Shown here in pieces: positions 1 through 10,500 of a stretch of 64,000 nucleotides of DNA. Position 1 is the first letter of the stretch. Every line of letters begins with the position of its first letter. This stretch comes from Arctopsyche grandis. Lineage: Eukaryota > Arthropoda > Insecta > Trichoptera > Hydropsychidae. Under the pieces are notes generated by a model. That model searched no databases, was not told where the DNA came from, and saw only the letters and a program-made list of their open reading frames with translations. The DNA is taken from contig NC_135367.1 of the NCBI RefSeq assembly GCF_051622035.1, positions 29,404,001 through 29,468,000 on the forward strand, in the 5' to 3' direction. The translations under genes were made by a program, and so were the position numbers.

Positions 1-129
1 TAGATGCTAATAGAAGAGATCTTACTATCAATTCTATGTTTCTCGGTATTTAAAATGCACATACATATGTACTGTGAAATGTTATTTTTATTTCATCGAT
101 TTTTTACGCGGAAATAATTTTCGTTGTAG

Positions 130-1738
130 GGTTTGATGGCTCGGTGTACGATTACTTTTACGGTTACGAAGATTTAATGGCAAGAAAGATAGTTTTTGTG
201 GGTGATGCTGATCTTAGAATAAAAGAAGATTATTTAAGAATTCTAAGATACTTTAGGTAATGGTTCATTAGTTTTATTTTATTTCATACATATATACAGT
301 CGGCCCCATGAGACCATGGATTCCGATAACACCTGCGACTTCCCCCTGAGAGCACGGTCACCGATAACACATCTCCAATGTATTGAACGTGTACGTCAAT
401 ATATCGAATATGTCAGGGCAGCCCAACCTTTTGTAGTTGCAATCTATATCTTTCCATAAAAATCTGTTTATATTTACAAACATAGAATGTTTATTTAACA
501 TTTCAGTAAAAAATAGAACCATTTAAAATACAACCACACAAAAAACGAGCTCAAATTTTCGCATAATCACATAACATTTGTGCTCTCGTCATATAAACAT
601 TGTGACTGGGGCTGCCAAACTTATATACACGAACCAACGAATGTTCGTATACAATTTTTTTTCTCGAAAAAACTTATTCCCCAATTTTCCATAAATTTCA
701 AACCCCCGATAACACGGTCCCAAAAATCGTGTTCTCAGGGGGCCCACTGTATACATACATATGTATACAGTGGTATACAGTCTGTATGTACCAATTTCTG
801 ATTCTATTTTTTCATCAAGATTTTATGGTCGAATTGCTGAACATCAGAATGGTCACGATGAAGAAACTCTGAAGTGCATTGCCAGCAACGCTGCAGGTTT
901 GCAGAGAATATCCGGTGAGAGAATCTGGGTTGAATTTAAGAAAATTCTGTCTGGAAAATTTGCAGGCGACTTATTAAAAATGATGATGGATTTGCAGATT
1001 GGAAAATATATAGGTGACTAAAGATGACGTTAAAAAAGTCGATTTATTACCTCATTATAATTAAGTTTACGATAATAAATGTTACCTTAATTTCATAGGT
1101 CTCCCGGAGAACCAAAATGTGGATGAATTAGACAGGGTATGGAAACATGTTCAAAAAATGAATTATCAGCCGATGACCCTTTTAGCGAGCGTTCTCAATA
1201 ACATAGAAGACGTTACAAATTTGAATGATAGGTTAAAATTTTCAACTTTCGATAGAGATCTTGCATATTATGTCGTCGAACATAGGAAAGATAAGATATC
1301 CGTAGATCGTTTATTGTAAGTGTTTTTCGACTTCGTTAATATTCTCATATACGTACATTTCAATAATTTAATATATTTATTTTTAGACCATATCAAAAAC
1401 TCTTCATGAATGCTAAAACGAGACCACAAGTCATTCGGCTATATATAGCGGAAATACTGAAATATAGAAATGATATAGAGCTGCTGGAAGCATTTAATAA
1501 ATGGGAAATGCCGAGGTTTCCGCCCGTAACCACCGCAGTACTCAATAAAAATGGAGTCATCATTCCGAAAATGTACGGAGTCGTTTTGAACGCTCTTAAA
1601 GATTATTGGGCTAACAATAAATTTGATGTGAGACTCGAAGAGTTAGAAAAGCAAATTCCAATTATAATGAGCAATATGAATGTAGCTGATTTTCAATATG
1701 AAAAATTTACTAAATCAAAAAAAAAAAAAATAAATTAA
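130..1738 (+). CDS. TRNT1: CCA tRNA nucleotidyltransferase 1, 3' part of gene (four exons)
   Basis: This enzyme adds CCA to tRNA 3' ends in mitochondria and nucleus/cytosol. The exons are 130-256, 820-1013, 1099-1315 and 1387-1738, all with GT/AG borders and compatible phases (2, 1, 2), ending in TAA at 1736-1738. The 5' part, with the catalytic-carboxylate and RRD motifs, lies left of the window. The first visible exon encodes FDGSVYDYF and then, at 225-239, EDYLR, which fits the class II motif D (EDxxR) that selects the incoming nucleotide. The following exon begins with FYGRIAEH, and the remaining exons give the helical neck, body and tail, including KPYQ-like and RYR-type tail segments and a lysine-rich end. 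Length and order agree with animal TRNT1 as I remember it. A MITE occupies most of the first intron. The gene is tail to tail with the next gene, 175 bp apart. Identity is confident; splice sites were placed by eye. Confidence 0.93.
297..749. mobile_element. pogo/Tigger-like MITE in a TRNT1 intron
   Basis: A 453-bp element has inverted ends: CAGTCGGCCCCATGAGA on the left, and on the right the complement of CAGTGGGCCCCCTGAGA. It is flanked on both sides by TA, and the flanks read TATA-C and G-TATA. A subterminal block CCGATAACAC occurs near both ends. A TA target site and a terminus beginning CAGT are typical of the pogo/Tigger branch of Tc1/mariner. No transposase reading frame is present; the short open frame across it is uninterpretable. 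It sits inside the intron 257-819 and leaves both splice sites intact. Confidence 0.75.
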
Positions 1739-1913
1739 ATCACTCGAATTTTTTTTAATAAGGTACATTTTTTTATTGTATGTGCATATGTACATAAGAC
1801 CTTAAGTAAATTTGTATAAGAGTATATGTAAAAATACTACATATGTATAATATTATAGGGTGTGCATAATTTTGATTTGATATAATTTTGGTAAAGTGAA
1901 GAAATCAAGTCTT
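1739..1913. other. Convergent 3' flanks of TRNT1 and the ANCHR-like gene
   Basis: This short, very A/T-rich stretch lies between the two stop codons. On the minus strand AATAAA occurs at 1772-1777, a plausible poly(A) signal for the ANCHR-like gene. There is no clear canonical AATAAA for TRNT1 on the plus strand (only AATAAG at 1757-1762). The two transcripts probably overlap at their 3' ends. Confidence 0.4.
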
Positions 1914-3787
1914 TTATAAATCTTCATCAGACATGTCATCATCCGAAGATAATATCTCAGACGATTTGTCATCGGAGAGCTCATCGTCGCTCACAGCCAT
2001 CATAGCCTGAAATTGTACAATGAACAGGATTTGTATTTTGAAAAATGAATAATTGAGTTTTTTTTACCCACCTCTTGGATGACACGCATGACCATCTCTT
2101 TATCGGATACATTTTTAACTTGAGCGTTTTCAGATCCTTTTTCAACAGAGTTTGAGTCTTTGAGTTTGTCCAGTCTTTGTCTAATATCGCAATCGACGTT
2201 GGCCCTTTTATTTTCGATTTCACACTCGGCCATGTACTGGTTTAATAGGTCGTCAGACTTTTGTTGATCACTCCTCGTGTCGGGCCTAGGCAAATTCGAC
2301 TGAAAATAGTACAAGATAAAATGTAAGCATACACCATATAATGCTATGTACATATGTGAAGTTAGTGAATTTCATCCCAAATATAACATTTTTGCTTCGG
2401 TATGTACACAAACAAATATGAATAGAAATACAAAATAAAAGACCTTTTTTAAATACTGAATAATAAAATTTATTGTACATGTATTACAATAATATATATG
2501 TGTATATAAATAAATGCGGAAATTGAAGCTATAAAATGCGAAATAGACGGTTGTGCAGTCCTTTTATTTGAAGTAAATGTGAACATGCATACATACATAC
2601 ATATAATATGTATGTACATATTGTATAATTTTAAAGCAAATGTAAACCGCGAATGTAATAAATTAGTACTTATCATAATTTATAAATATTTCAAATTTTA
2701 CATATGTTATATGTTCTATATGTATATTATATGTTATAATAGAAGGCAGATTTTTAATCGAGTTCAAGTTCTCTGTAAATTTAAATAAATAGCGTAAAAT
2801 GTAATTATATAAAATAAATATCATTTGATGTCATTACATTGGTCACTCTTTTTCTACCTTGGGAGCGCTGGTCGCAGTCGGCTCATCGCGAAGTTTTGCA
2901 AGCCTGTCTCTAATCTCAACATCGGATGGTGTTGGACCCTTCTTCCTATCTTCTCTTAGCTTTTCGAGGCGATCGGCGATCTCTTGATCGGCTTCTGACA
3001 ATCCTCTTTTCAGTTGTTGCATTCTACTACTCGATTGGTAAAGTGTTATAGGAGGTTTCGAAGGATTATCTAAGCTTTCTATTCGTCTAAAATTTAATAC
3101 GAAATGTATGTTACAGCCAGCTGGGATGAATAAAACAGAGCATACATACATACATAAGTCAGTGGCGTGCCGTGGAAATCTGCCCATCCCCTTGTATGTA
3201 CATTTGTGAGTGAGGCTGTTCGATGAAAAAGGGAGATTCCCACGTCTCGCCACTGACATACATTGTACATATGTATGCATGTAATTGTGTAGGAGAAGAC
3301 CTTAAATATGCTTTTGGTGGTTCAAATGTGTTTGGGTCAGGGTTGTTTTTGTCAGAATTTTCAGACATTTTACAATTTGAGCACGCCTGAAAATAAACAA
3401 TAATGGTTATTTGGTCACACGCTGACATGTACATGTTGATTTTAATATACATATGTAGTAATTTAGGCACCTTTTTCTTTTTGTCAAATTTCTCCACGTA
3501 TACTTTGTCAGTTAAACACCTTTTACAATATGCAAATCCACAACCAGGGCATCCATGCTAAAAAAATTATATCTTTGACAAATAATGTACAAAATCCAGT
3601 TACGATTAATTACAGAAAACAAAAGCGAAAATAAAATCATTTTTTCTTGCGACAGGTTTTTGTGATTTGTCATAATATAAATGCAAACATTCGCATAATT
3701 TCCATGCAAAGTCGGTGCAGAAAGTCTAAATATATTCACCTCGCTCCTAAGTAGCGTGAATTTTTTTCCACATCCGTTACAAAACAT
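1914..3787 (-). CDS. ZFYVE19: ANCHR/ZFYVE19-like FYVE zinc-finger protein (six exons, 256 aa)
   Basis: In vertebrates ANCHR holds VPS4 at the midbody in the abscission checkpoint and binds phosphoinositides and ESCRT-III partners. The exons on the minus strand are 3740-3787, 3471-3557, 3301-3386, 2858-3086, 2072-2299 and 1914-2006, all GT/AG with matching phases, and the ATG is at 3787-3785. The N-terminus has eight zinc ligands (C3, C6, C19, C22, C27, C30, C47, C50) in FYVE spacing, but with HGCPGCG in place of the basic R+HHC+xCG motif, as in ANCHR. Two amphipathic repeats follow, LSEADQEIADRLEKLRED and PSDVEIRDRLAKLRDE. These match the MIM-like helices of ANCHR. A PDTRSDQQ...DDLLNQY block and a third RQRLDKLK helix come next. 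The protein ends in an acidic serine/aspartate tail. It is shorter than the human protein and I see no B-box at the C-terminus. Confidence 0.85.
3160..3255. mobile_element. Tiny hAT-type MITE in an ANCHR intron
   Basis: A 96-bp element starts CAGTGGCG and ends CGCCACTG. The imperfect inverted similarity continues inward for about 24 bases (CGTGG and AATCT blocks). The 8-bp flanks ACATAAGT and ACATACAT agree at six of eight positions, as expected for a decayed hAT duplication. It lies within intron 3087-3300 and has no coding capacity. Its ends resemble those of the larger hAT element at 8280. Confidence 0.6.
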
Positions 3788-4274
3788 TTAATTATTGTGT
3801 AATTATTTAATTCGTATAATATAAAAGGGTCGATTGAATGTCTATAACAATAATAATTTTCAGAGACGAATAAAAGGTAAGCAAAAAACAAAATTATATA
3901 AACGTTTCTCAGTAAGAGGTGCAGAATGAAGCATTCAAATAGGTGAGGTAAATGTAAATACCAAAAAATTCTGATAACTAGCGAAAATCGATACGAAACG
4001 AAGATGACAGATAACACCCATCTGTCAATGACATCAGTATGATTTGGTCTAAAAAATTGAGGTTCTCTCCATGTCCTTAGTGTTTTCTTTGGACTCGGGT
4101 ACTTATGATGTCGAAATATATTAATTACATACATAGCTTTCTTGTTCAAGCGAATGTCTATTGTTTAAAAGAAATATGTTATGTATCATAGCAATGAACT
4201 ATCGGCGATAGTCGAGTTTAACGAATATACATATTTTTTGTTTTCGTCGAACTATTTTCCGTGGACTTTGTTTG
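3788..4274. promoter_or_regulatory. Divergent intergenic region, probable bidirectional promoter
   Basis: The stretch separates the start of the ANCHR-like gene (-) from the first recognised exon of the four-TM protein gene (+). It is A/T-rich. I see no convincing TATA box or conserved element, and the open frames across it on either strand carry no recognisable protein. The promoter role is inferred only from gene orientation. Confidence 0.3.
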
Positions 4275-5044
4275 ATGATGTTCAAAGACAAAATGTTGTG
4301 GTCGTTCTGTGGAAGCACCTCTCTGAGGGCTGGTACAATCATTACTCGGCATCTTGTCAGCAATATTTAGCCTCATCTTAATGCTGACAGCTTATGTAAA
4401 GTACAAAACTATCATTTTAGACTGGCTAACGCAACGATTAGGTATGAAAAACACTGTAACTAATGCTTTATTCGACTAAAACTATTGTGATACAATTAAT
4501 AATCCCAAGTATGAACAATCTATTACATATTCATATGTTCATACTTGTTTTTAGTGAAAGTGATTATAGGAATCAATTTAGCAATGACAGTTGTTTTCAT
4601 CTCCATTTCACTCATCATAGGTGCAATAAGAGTACGCGTTTTTATAAACCTAAGACAATTCATCACAAATGTTATAAATTTTATTATATTATAATAATTT
4701 TTATTTTTTCTTCAGTACAATATGTTCCTAATGGTTCGGTGATTACTAGTCAAATGAGAACCGGTCACAGGACAACCGGTTGCTCTAGATCGGTCACACG
4801 TGATCACCCGGCACACTAAAACTGGTCACACCCTAAAATCGGTCAACCAGTTTTCTCGTGACCGTTTTTAGGGTGTGACCAGATTTCTCGTGACCAGTTT
4901 TAGTGTGACGGGTGATCATGTGTGACCAATCTAGAGCGACCGGTTGTCCTGTGACTAGTTCACATATGACTAGTAATCCGTTTACCGTTCCTAATGATGC
5001 CTTGGGTAATATTTGGTATAATGCTAGTTGTGGGATTACATACG
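4275..5044 (+). pseudogene. Broken four-TM membrane protein gene (DUF4728/LAPTM4-like), three exons seen
   Basis: Three exon-like blocks encode hydrophobic helices. Exon A (about 4275-4441) starts MFKDKMLWSFCGSTSLRAG, a Cys-containing segment followed by a TGTI-like stretch typical of insect DUF4728 and LAPTM4 proteins. It needs a one-base shift near 4345-4349 to continue into ILSAIFSLILMLTAYV. Exon B (4555-4631) gives VIIGINLAMTVVFISISLII and ends AIR before GTACGC. Exon C (4716-5044) begins YNMFL and continues MPWVIFGIMLVVGLH, with the donor CG|GTGAGT. Phases fit (1, then 0). A 254-bp MULE-type element interrupts exon C. The fourth helix and stop were not found downstream. The frameshift plus insertion argue for a dead copy, though a sequencing error or an allelic insertion cannot be excluded. 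Family assignment is by pattern only. Confidence 0.5.
4733..4986. mobile_element. MULE-type foldback MITE inserted in an exon
   Basis: A 254-bp element is flanked by a perfect 9-bp duplication, GTTCCTAAT (4724-4732 and 4987-4995). Its ends are GGT...GATTACTAGTCA and the inverted counterpart TGACTAGTAATC...ACC. Nearly the whole element is one long inverted repeat, with arms of about 115 bp around a centre near 4855. The arms are rich in GGTCAC/GTGACC-like blocks. A 9-bp duplication and long inverted arms fit Mutator-like foldbacks. It has no coding capacity. Confidence 0.75.
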
Positions 5045-5326
5045 GTGAGTTTCTCTTGCGATGGAAAGCATCGGAGTGGAGTTCCAGCACCTATTTACTT
5101 GGTTAAGGAAATCGATTGCTCAAAAAATGATGTTTCATTAATAATTAATTGACGGTTCGTATTTATTTTATTTTATTTTATTTAAATAGGCACACATACA
5201 GAATAAAATATAAAAAGAAAGTTGTATAATGAGACAAAAAATAATAATAAACATAAATAAAAATATAATATTCCATTTACAGTGAGCACCACATGGTGAT
5301 ATAAAAAAGTAAAATTACAAAAACGA

Positions 5327-5488
5327 TGTGGCGGCTCGCTTATACGACATGGTCGAGTTTGGTTGCCTTCCTGCGAGTGGGGACCAACCCGGCTGGGTTC
5401 GGAGTGCTGCTACTCACTCTGTCTTCAGCTGTCATATAATAAACACGTGCATTAACATGCCAGTCGTCTCATTCGTTCATCCGCCATA
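5327..5488 (+). repeat. 5' LTR of the TRIM-like element
   Basis: Matches 6240-6401 over its full length with very few differences (one seen: CCGCC versus CCTCC near the end). It has short inverted termini, TGTGGCGG and CCGCCATA, and the poly(A) signal AATAAA near 5441. Confidence 0.8.
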
Positions 5489-6239
5489 CTGGTGACCCCC
5501 GACATCGAGCCACGCAGCCTCGATCAATTTCAACATGCCGCTCATCCCTGCCTCGCCGAGCCAGGCGGGAGAAGCTACCCGCCGCGCCCCCATCGCCATC
5601 AACACGCGTCGCGGCCCGCGGGTGACAATAAACGAGCAGACACGGCTACCTACCTACCTAAAGACGTCCAGCCACAACGTCGACGACAGGTGCTTTAAAA
5701 AAATGGGGGAGCGAATGAGACGACGATAGCTGGATGTGGAGTCATGCGCGATCCACTACACATAGAACGGTCATCCAGCACCACAAGACATACACCACCT
5801 CAGCACCATCATCATCATCATCATCATCATCAAGGCCCCGTCCGTCCCCACGAGCGTCGTCACGCCGAGACGGGCGGTAGCGCTACAACACCTCCACGAG
5901 CCACAACGACTCACAGTCCAGCTCGGAGTATCATCAACCACATCGATGCCCCTGCCGCCCCCGCCGCCCCACCAACCGACATCAGCCTCGGAAGAGCGGC
6001 GCCGCCGCAGCATCGCATCGCGCGACCATCGGACCAGCCACCGTCCTGCTCGCGACGTCACCGCCCTCGAATCTACCGACCATTCAGGGCGGTACACCTA
6101 TGTACACAGCGGATGACCCACGTCAACAATTTTTTCTCCCCACGTAATAATTTTTTCTCTTTGTGTAACAATAATTTTTTTCTTTTGTAAAATTTGTTTC
6201 TTTGTAATTTTGGTATCGCTGATGCTGGGGGGGGAGTGA

Positions 6240-6401
6240 TGTGGCGGCTCGCTTATACGACATGGTCGAGTTTGGTTGCCTTCCTGCGAGTGGGGACCAA
6301 CCCGGCTGGGTTCGGAGTGCTGCTACTCACTCTGTCTTCAGCTGTCATATAATAAACACGTGCATTAACATGCCAGTCGTCTCATTCGTTCATCCTCCAT
6401 A
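6240..6401 (+). repeat. 3' LTR of the TRIM-like element
   Basis: The partner of the 5' LTR at a constant offset of 913 bases, immediately downstream of a polypurine tract at about 6227-6239. Confidence 0.8.
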
Positions 6402-6571
6402 ACATCAAGATTTAAAAAAAAGAAAAGAAACAGATAAAGAAAAAGATACAGATAAAGTAAAAAAGAAAAAGAAAGACTATAAGGGTGAAGAAGCAAATCA
6501 ACCACATATTATTTTCTTCACCTTTGTCCTAAAAATACTAAAAGAGTCACTAAAGAGGTCAGGACAATCAT

Positions 6572-7308
6572 CTAAGCTATCGTAAATACGGCATATACGA
6601 ACGATTGCACTATTGAAAGAGGTGTTGCTTTAACAAATTGGTGGATAAAAAATTTGGTGAATCGGGCTTTGAATGCTTTGAAAGATTTGGTGAATCGGGC
6701 ATTAACGTTAAAATTAATCTCGCTTAAAACAGATGTGTCAAGAATACCATTAGCAATCTTATATAAAATTAACAAATCAGAAACCCTTCTACGCTGAGAC
6801 AAACTTGCAATATGGAAAAAAGAAAGTCTGTCATTATAAGATGGTAACAGTTTTTTAAGACCAGTCTTATAGGATAAATGGCGCAAAAAACGCTTCTGGA
6901 TTGTTTCTAAATGCTCAATGTGAGTTTGGTAATAGGGAGACCATATGATTGAGGCATACTCCATATTACTACGAACTAAACTGTAATAGAGTAGAATCAG
7001 AGTATGGGGATTCTTAAAGGGCTTCGCAACTCGGCAAATAAATCCCAAGAGTTTATAAGATTTAGTAACAATATGATTAATATGTTCATTAAATGATAGT
7101 TTGGAATCTATAAGTATACCTAAGTCTCTGGCACAATTTTTTGCTGTAAGATCTACGTTATTAATATTGTAAGTAAAGTCAATTAGGTTACGATTTCTGG
7201 AAAGTGTCAATGAGAAGCATTTAGAAATATTGAGATGCATAAGGTTTACATTACACCATTCAGATATTATATCAATGTCGGATTGTAATTTTAAGCAATC
7301 CGACTCAC
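6572..7308 (-). pseudogene. LINE ORF2 C-terminal fragment (end of reverse transcriptase)
   Basis: An open frame of about 245 codons starts with SDCLKLQSDIDIISEWC and MHLNISKC. This is the region just after the catalytic YADD block in Jockey/CR1-type elements. It continues with DLGILIDSKLSFNEHI, the usual LGV-D-KL-F-xH motif, then YCxLVRSxxEYxxxIWSP and the QxRFLRHL segment, and ends at a TGA/TAA boundary at 6572. The endonuclease and the catalytic half of the RT are missing through 5' truncation, so the fragment is not functional. No frameshift is seen inside it. Confidence 0.8.
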
Positions 7309-7310
7309 TA

Positions 7311-7580
7311 ATTTAACTGGTAAGTATTTTAGTCAGTATTTAATCGCGTGGGGTTCGATGATTATTCCGCACAAAGCAATCTCGCACACGTCGAGAGTTA
7401 AAACGCGAACTTTCATACTAATAACGAGAACTCGAGTGTCAAATGTCGTGTAGGCTTGTCGTGTGCGCGAACGCATGGTTTTTGCGACTATGAGTGGGAG
7501 TGGTGCGAATGGCTGTCATACATGTATGTAGTTGGGGCCGTCGCTGTCAGTTGCTGCGCCGTCAGTCGTGTTGACTGTTG
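7311..7580 (+). promoter_or_regulatory. Presenilin upstream region and 5' UTR
   Basis: This is the stretch between the truncated LINE and the presenilin ATG. It is markedly richer in CpG than its surroundings, as expected of a housekeeping-type promoter. No TATA box stands out. A short upstream frame, ATG 7475 to TAG 7531 (18 codons), would lie in the 5' UTR if transcription starts before it. The LINE end lies only about 270 bp from the start codon. Confidence 0.4.
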
Positions 7581-10500
7581 ATGAAGAGCAAACGAGCCGG
7601 CCAAGGTGAAGGTGAAGGTGAAGGTGAAGGTGAAGGCGAAGGCGGAGGCGAGGAGTCGGTCGTCGAGAGTCAGAGCTCGTCCGAGAGCCAAAGCTGCTCC
7701 AGCGTAGCTTCCGAGCGAACGGCCCTCATGGACGCTCACGTCGACGAGCACTCGCTCAACCGGAGTCGCAACCGGTCGAGCTCGGCTCACCCCTCTCACA
7801 AGTCGACCCCTTCCTATGGGGTAAGTTTTCTCCTTCTCTCTGTGGATCCTTAACCTTTCACGTCAAAGTCACGGTGCACTTTTGATCATGACAAACACAT
7901 ACATTGCAGACACTGCACCCGAATTAAACGGTCTCAAAAATATATATATATATATCAATATACGGGGACATACAAGAAAAATATAATTAAAGAAATCATA
8001 TAAATATATACGGTAAAACTGTAACTAAAATTACCCCTAGCTTGTCGAATTTGGTAACAAATAAAAATGAGCCTACCATTGACGGAGCACCATGATTTTT
8101 TAAATTGTTCTAAATATTAAGAAATATAATCAAAAACATCTTGTCCTGTCGTATGCTCGCCAAGTTCTTTGCAGCATAGATATTGATTAATTATTTTGAA
8201 CGAATCCCATTTTCCTAATTCGCGGATTTGTTTTAACCATATTTTTCGCGGTGCACCGGTTAAGAACCACCGGTGTAGACAGTGGCGGACTGGCCATACA
8301 AGCGAACATGCCCGATGGCATGTGGGCCCCACTATGTGTTAGAAAATATGGGCCCTCAGTAAAATTAAATTACTTTTTAACTATTTCACGTGTGTAAAAA
8401 TTTATAGGATATTGCACTTTGGGACCTAAAGTTTGGGTATTTCAACAAAACAAATTTCTTACTATATACACAAACAACTAATACATGCTTTAACAGCCCA
8501 AGGATCGGTTAACTTTTTTTATTAGGCTCGAAATGTAAGTTTCAACATTTGCGTGGGCCCTTTTGCTGGGCCCATTTCTAACCTCAATATCATGTATATA
8601 CCAATACCTATGTAACAACTACCTACTGAAATAAAAATGAGAATAAACAAATTTCCGTGAATAATATAAACTGAATTGCTTAAAACAATTTTGATAGGAC
8701 GATTCATCATCAACCGGCGATTTAAATTTACTTCATACTTTCAAAATAACATTTGATTATACTTCGACGATATAGTAAGATTTAAATACACAATTTTAAA
8801 CAGTTTCCGAAGATAAAATCTATTCGTAATCTAGACACATCCATGTATATGGAAATATAGGATAGGGGCCCCCTTCCCAAAATCCCGATTTTCGCATGAT
8901 CACAAAACTTTATCTATTGTTATTACGTACATATGTATGTATGTATATACATAGATAAAGTGAAAATACAGTCGGTAGAAATTAAATTAATTGATAGTTT
9001 TTTAGTGACTCAGTTTGATGGTCGATTTTTGCTGACCATGTGAAGATTTTTGGAAAAAAAATTTCGCCTGCGGCGCTTTTTTCCCTTTTTATATAATATT
9101 TTTTTATAATTAGTTTATCAAAAATAAGCTTACTTTTTTCATATTTTATTACTCAATAAGGTGTATGCAAAGAATATTTTCCATTTTTATTCCGATATAG
9201 AAAAGATTTTTTGAAAAAAAATTCAATTTGACCAATCTTTGCCTGCCCCCCCCCCCGAAGAAAAAGCTGAAATGACGTCCCTGATTGTTTTCTACCGAAA
9301 GTAAAAGCCCGCTTTTATGCCGCATTCTTTTATGATGCATTCTATTTACCTAGGACAAGGGTTAAAAAGAAATATACAATGTAATTTATGGATCTATTTT
9401 GCTTTTGCCATTTTTCTTGTACTTAAATTTGTTTATTCCCATTTTTGAAAATTTTATATTTTTTTACCCTTGATTTTTAGCGTGGTGGAAAGCAGAAAAT
9501 GTTGTTGTATGGGGGGGGGGGACAAATTTTTTTAACCTGGGTGGGCCCCCTTTGACTCCTGGCATGCACTAATTTCAGTCCCAGTCCGCCACTGGGTGTA
9601 GACATATGTAGTGTAGTCACTTTTTCATACTTGTAATGCTTTACTTTCATGTTCTGAGAAGACCGACGACATTGCAGTGCCCAATGTGTCGGTGGTGCGA
9701 CCGCGACCCAGCGCCGAAAGAAGATCCACTTCGGGAAACCAGGACAGGGCTTCGGCAGCGACTGCGGCTCACGAAGAGCAAGAGGAAGAACTAAAATATG
9801 GGGCTAAACATGTTATCAAATTGTTTGTACCCGTGTCTCTGTGCATGCTCGTCGTCGTGGCCACCATACGTTCCGTCACGTTTTACACAACCAAAGATGT
9901 TTATTTGTAAGTTTTGCTAATATCGACACATGTTTCAAATGTTGGTGACTTATCCGTCGACTGCATAGTACGTATTTATTTCGCAGATTGTATACGCCGT
10001 TCCACGAAGAGAGTCCAAATACCGGCACAAAAGCGTGGAACGCCTTGGCGAATTCGATGATTCTTATGGCCGTTATTATTGTGATGACCGTTATACTAAT
10101 TTTACTGTACAAATATAGTTGCTATAAGATTGTGCACGGTTGGTTGATAATGTCTTCGTTGATGTTGCTCTTCATATTCGCATATCTTTACTTAGAGTGA
10201 GTGATTTACTTTCATCTGTTGCATGCACTGCACGTGTGTACGTAAATGAAACATAATAAATTATGTACAATTTAATTACTTTTATGTAGGGTGGTACTGA
10301 AGGCGTACAATGTTCCCATGGATTATATCACTTTGTGCTTGGCGATGTGGAACTTTGGCGTGATGGGCATGATCTGCATACATTGGAAGGGTCCTTTGCG
10401 TCTCCAGCAAGCCTATCTCATATTTGTAGCTGCTCTCATGGCTTTGGTGTTTATAAAATACTTGCCAGAATGGACCACGTGGGTCGTGCTCGCCGTTATA

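Larger units (their letters stand above)
5327..6401 (+). mobile_element. Small non-autonomous LTR retrotransposon (TRIM-like)
   Basis: Two nearly identical 162-bp LTRs (5327-5488 and 6240-6401) bound a 751-bp interior. Each LTR starts TGTGGCGG, ends CCGCCATA or CTCCATA, and contains AATAAA. The left LTR is followed by CTGGTGACCCCCGAC, a primer-binding-site-like sequence. The right LTR is preceded by the purine run GGGGGGGGAGTGA (polypurine tract). The interior is G/C-rich, with a CAT/His triplet run at about 5808-5830, and encodes no gag or pol that I recognise; the open frames are low-complexity. LTR similarity suggests recent insertion. Flanks AACGA and AACAT/ACATC do not give a clean duplication. 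Confidence 0.8.
5160..7310 (-). mobile_element. 5'-truncated Jockey-like LINE, interrupted by an LTR element
   Basis: Read on the minus strand, this begins inside the reverse-transcriptase ORF near 7308, passes the stop at 6572 and continues as an A/T-rich 3' UTR to 6402. An LTR element then interrupts it (5327-6401). The 3' UTR resumes at 5326 and ends in four to five TAAAA units (5160-5185), a typical short-repeat LINE tail. I infer that the segments on both sides of the LTR element are one LINE, because the left part otherwise has no explanation and ends in this tail. I could not find a clear target-site duplication. Confidence 0.6.

Noticed and set aside
3736..4149. 137-codon minus-strand frame upstream of the ANCHR-like start
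   Set aside because: It has no recognisable domain and A/T-driven composition. Its end overlaps the first ANCHR exon in another frame, so it is treated as chance.
5744..6190. His/Pro-rich 148-codon frame inside the TRIM-like element
   Set aside because: It is low-complexity sequence from CAT triplets and C-rich DNA. Both strands are open and no gag motif is present.
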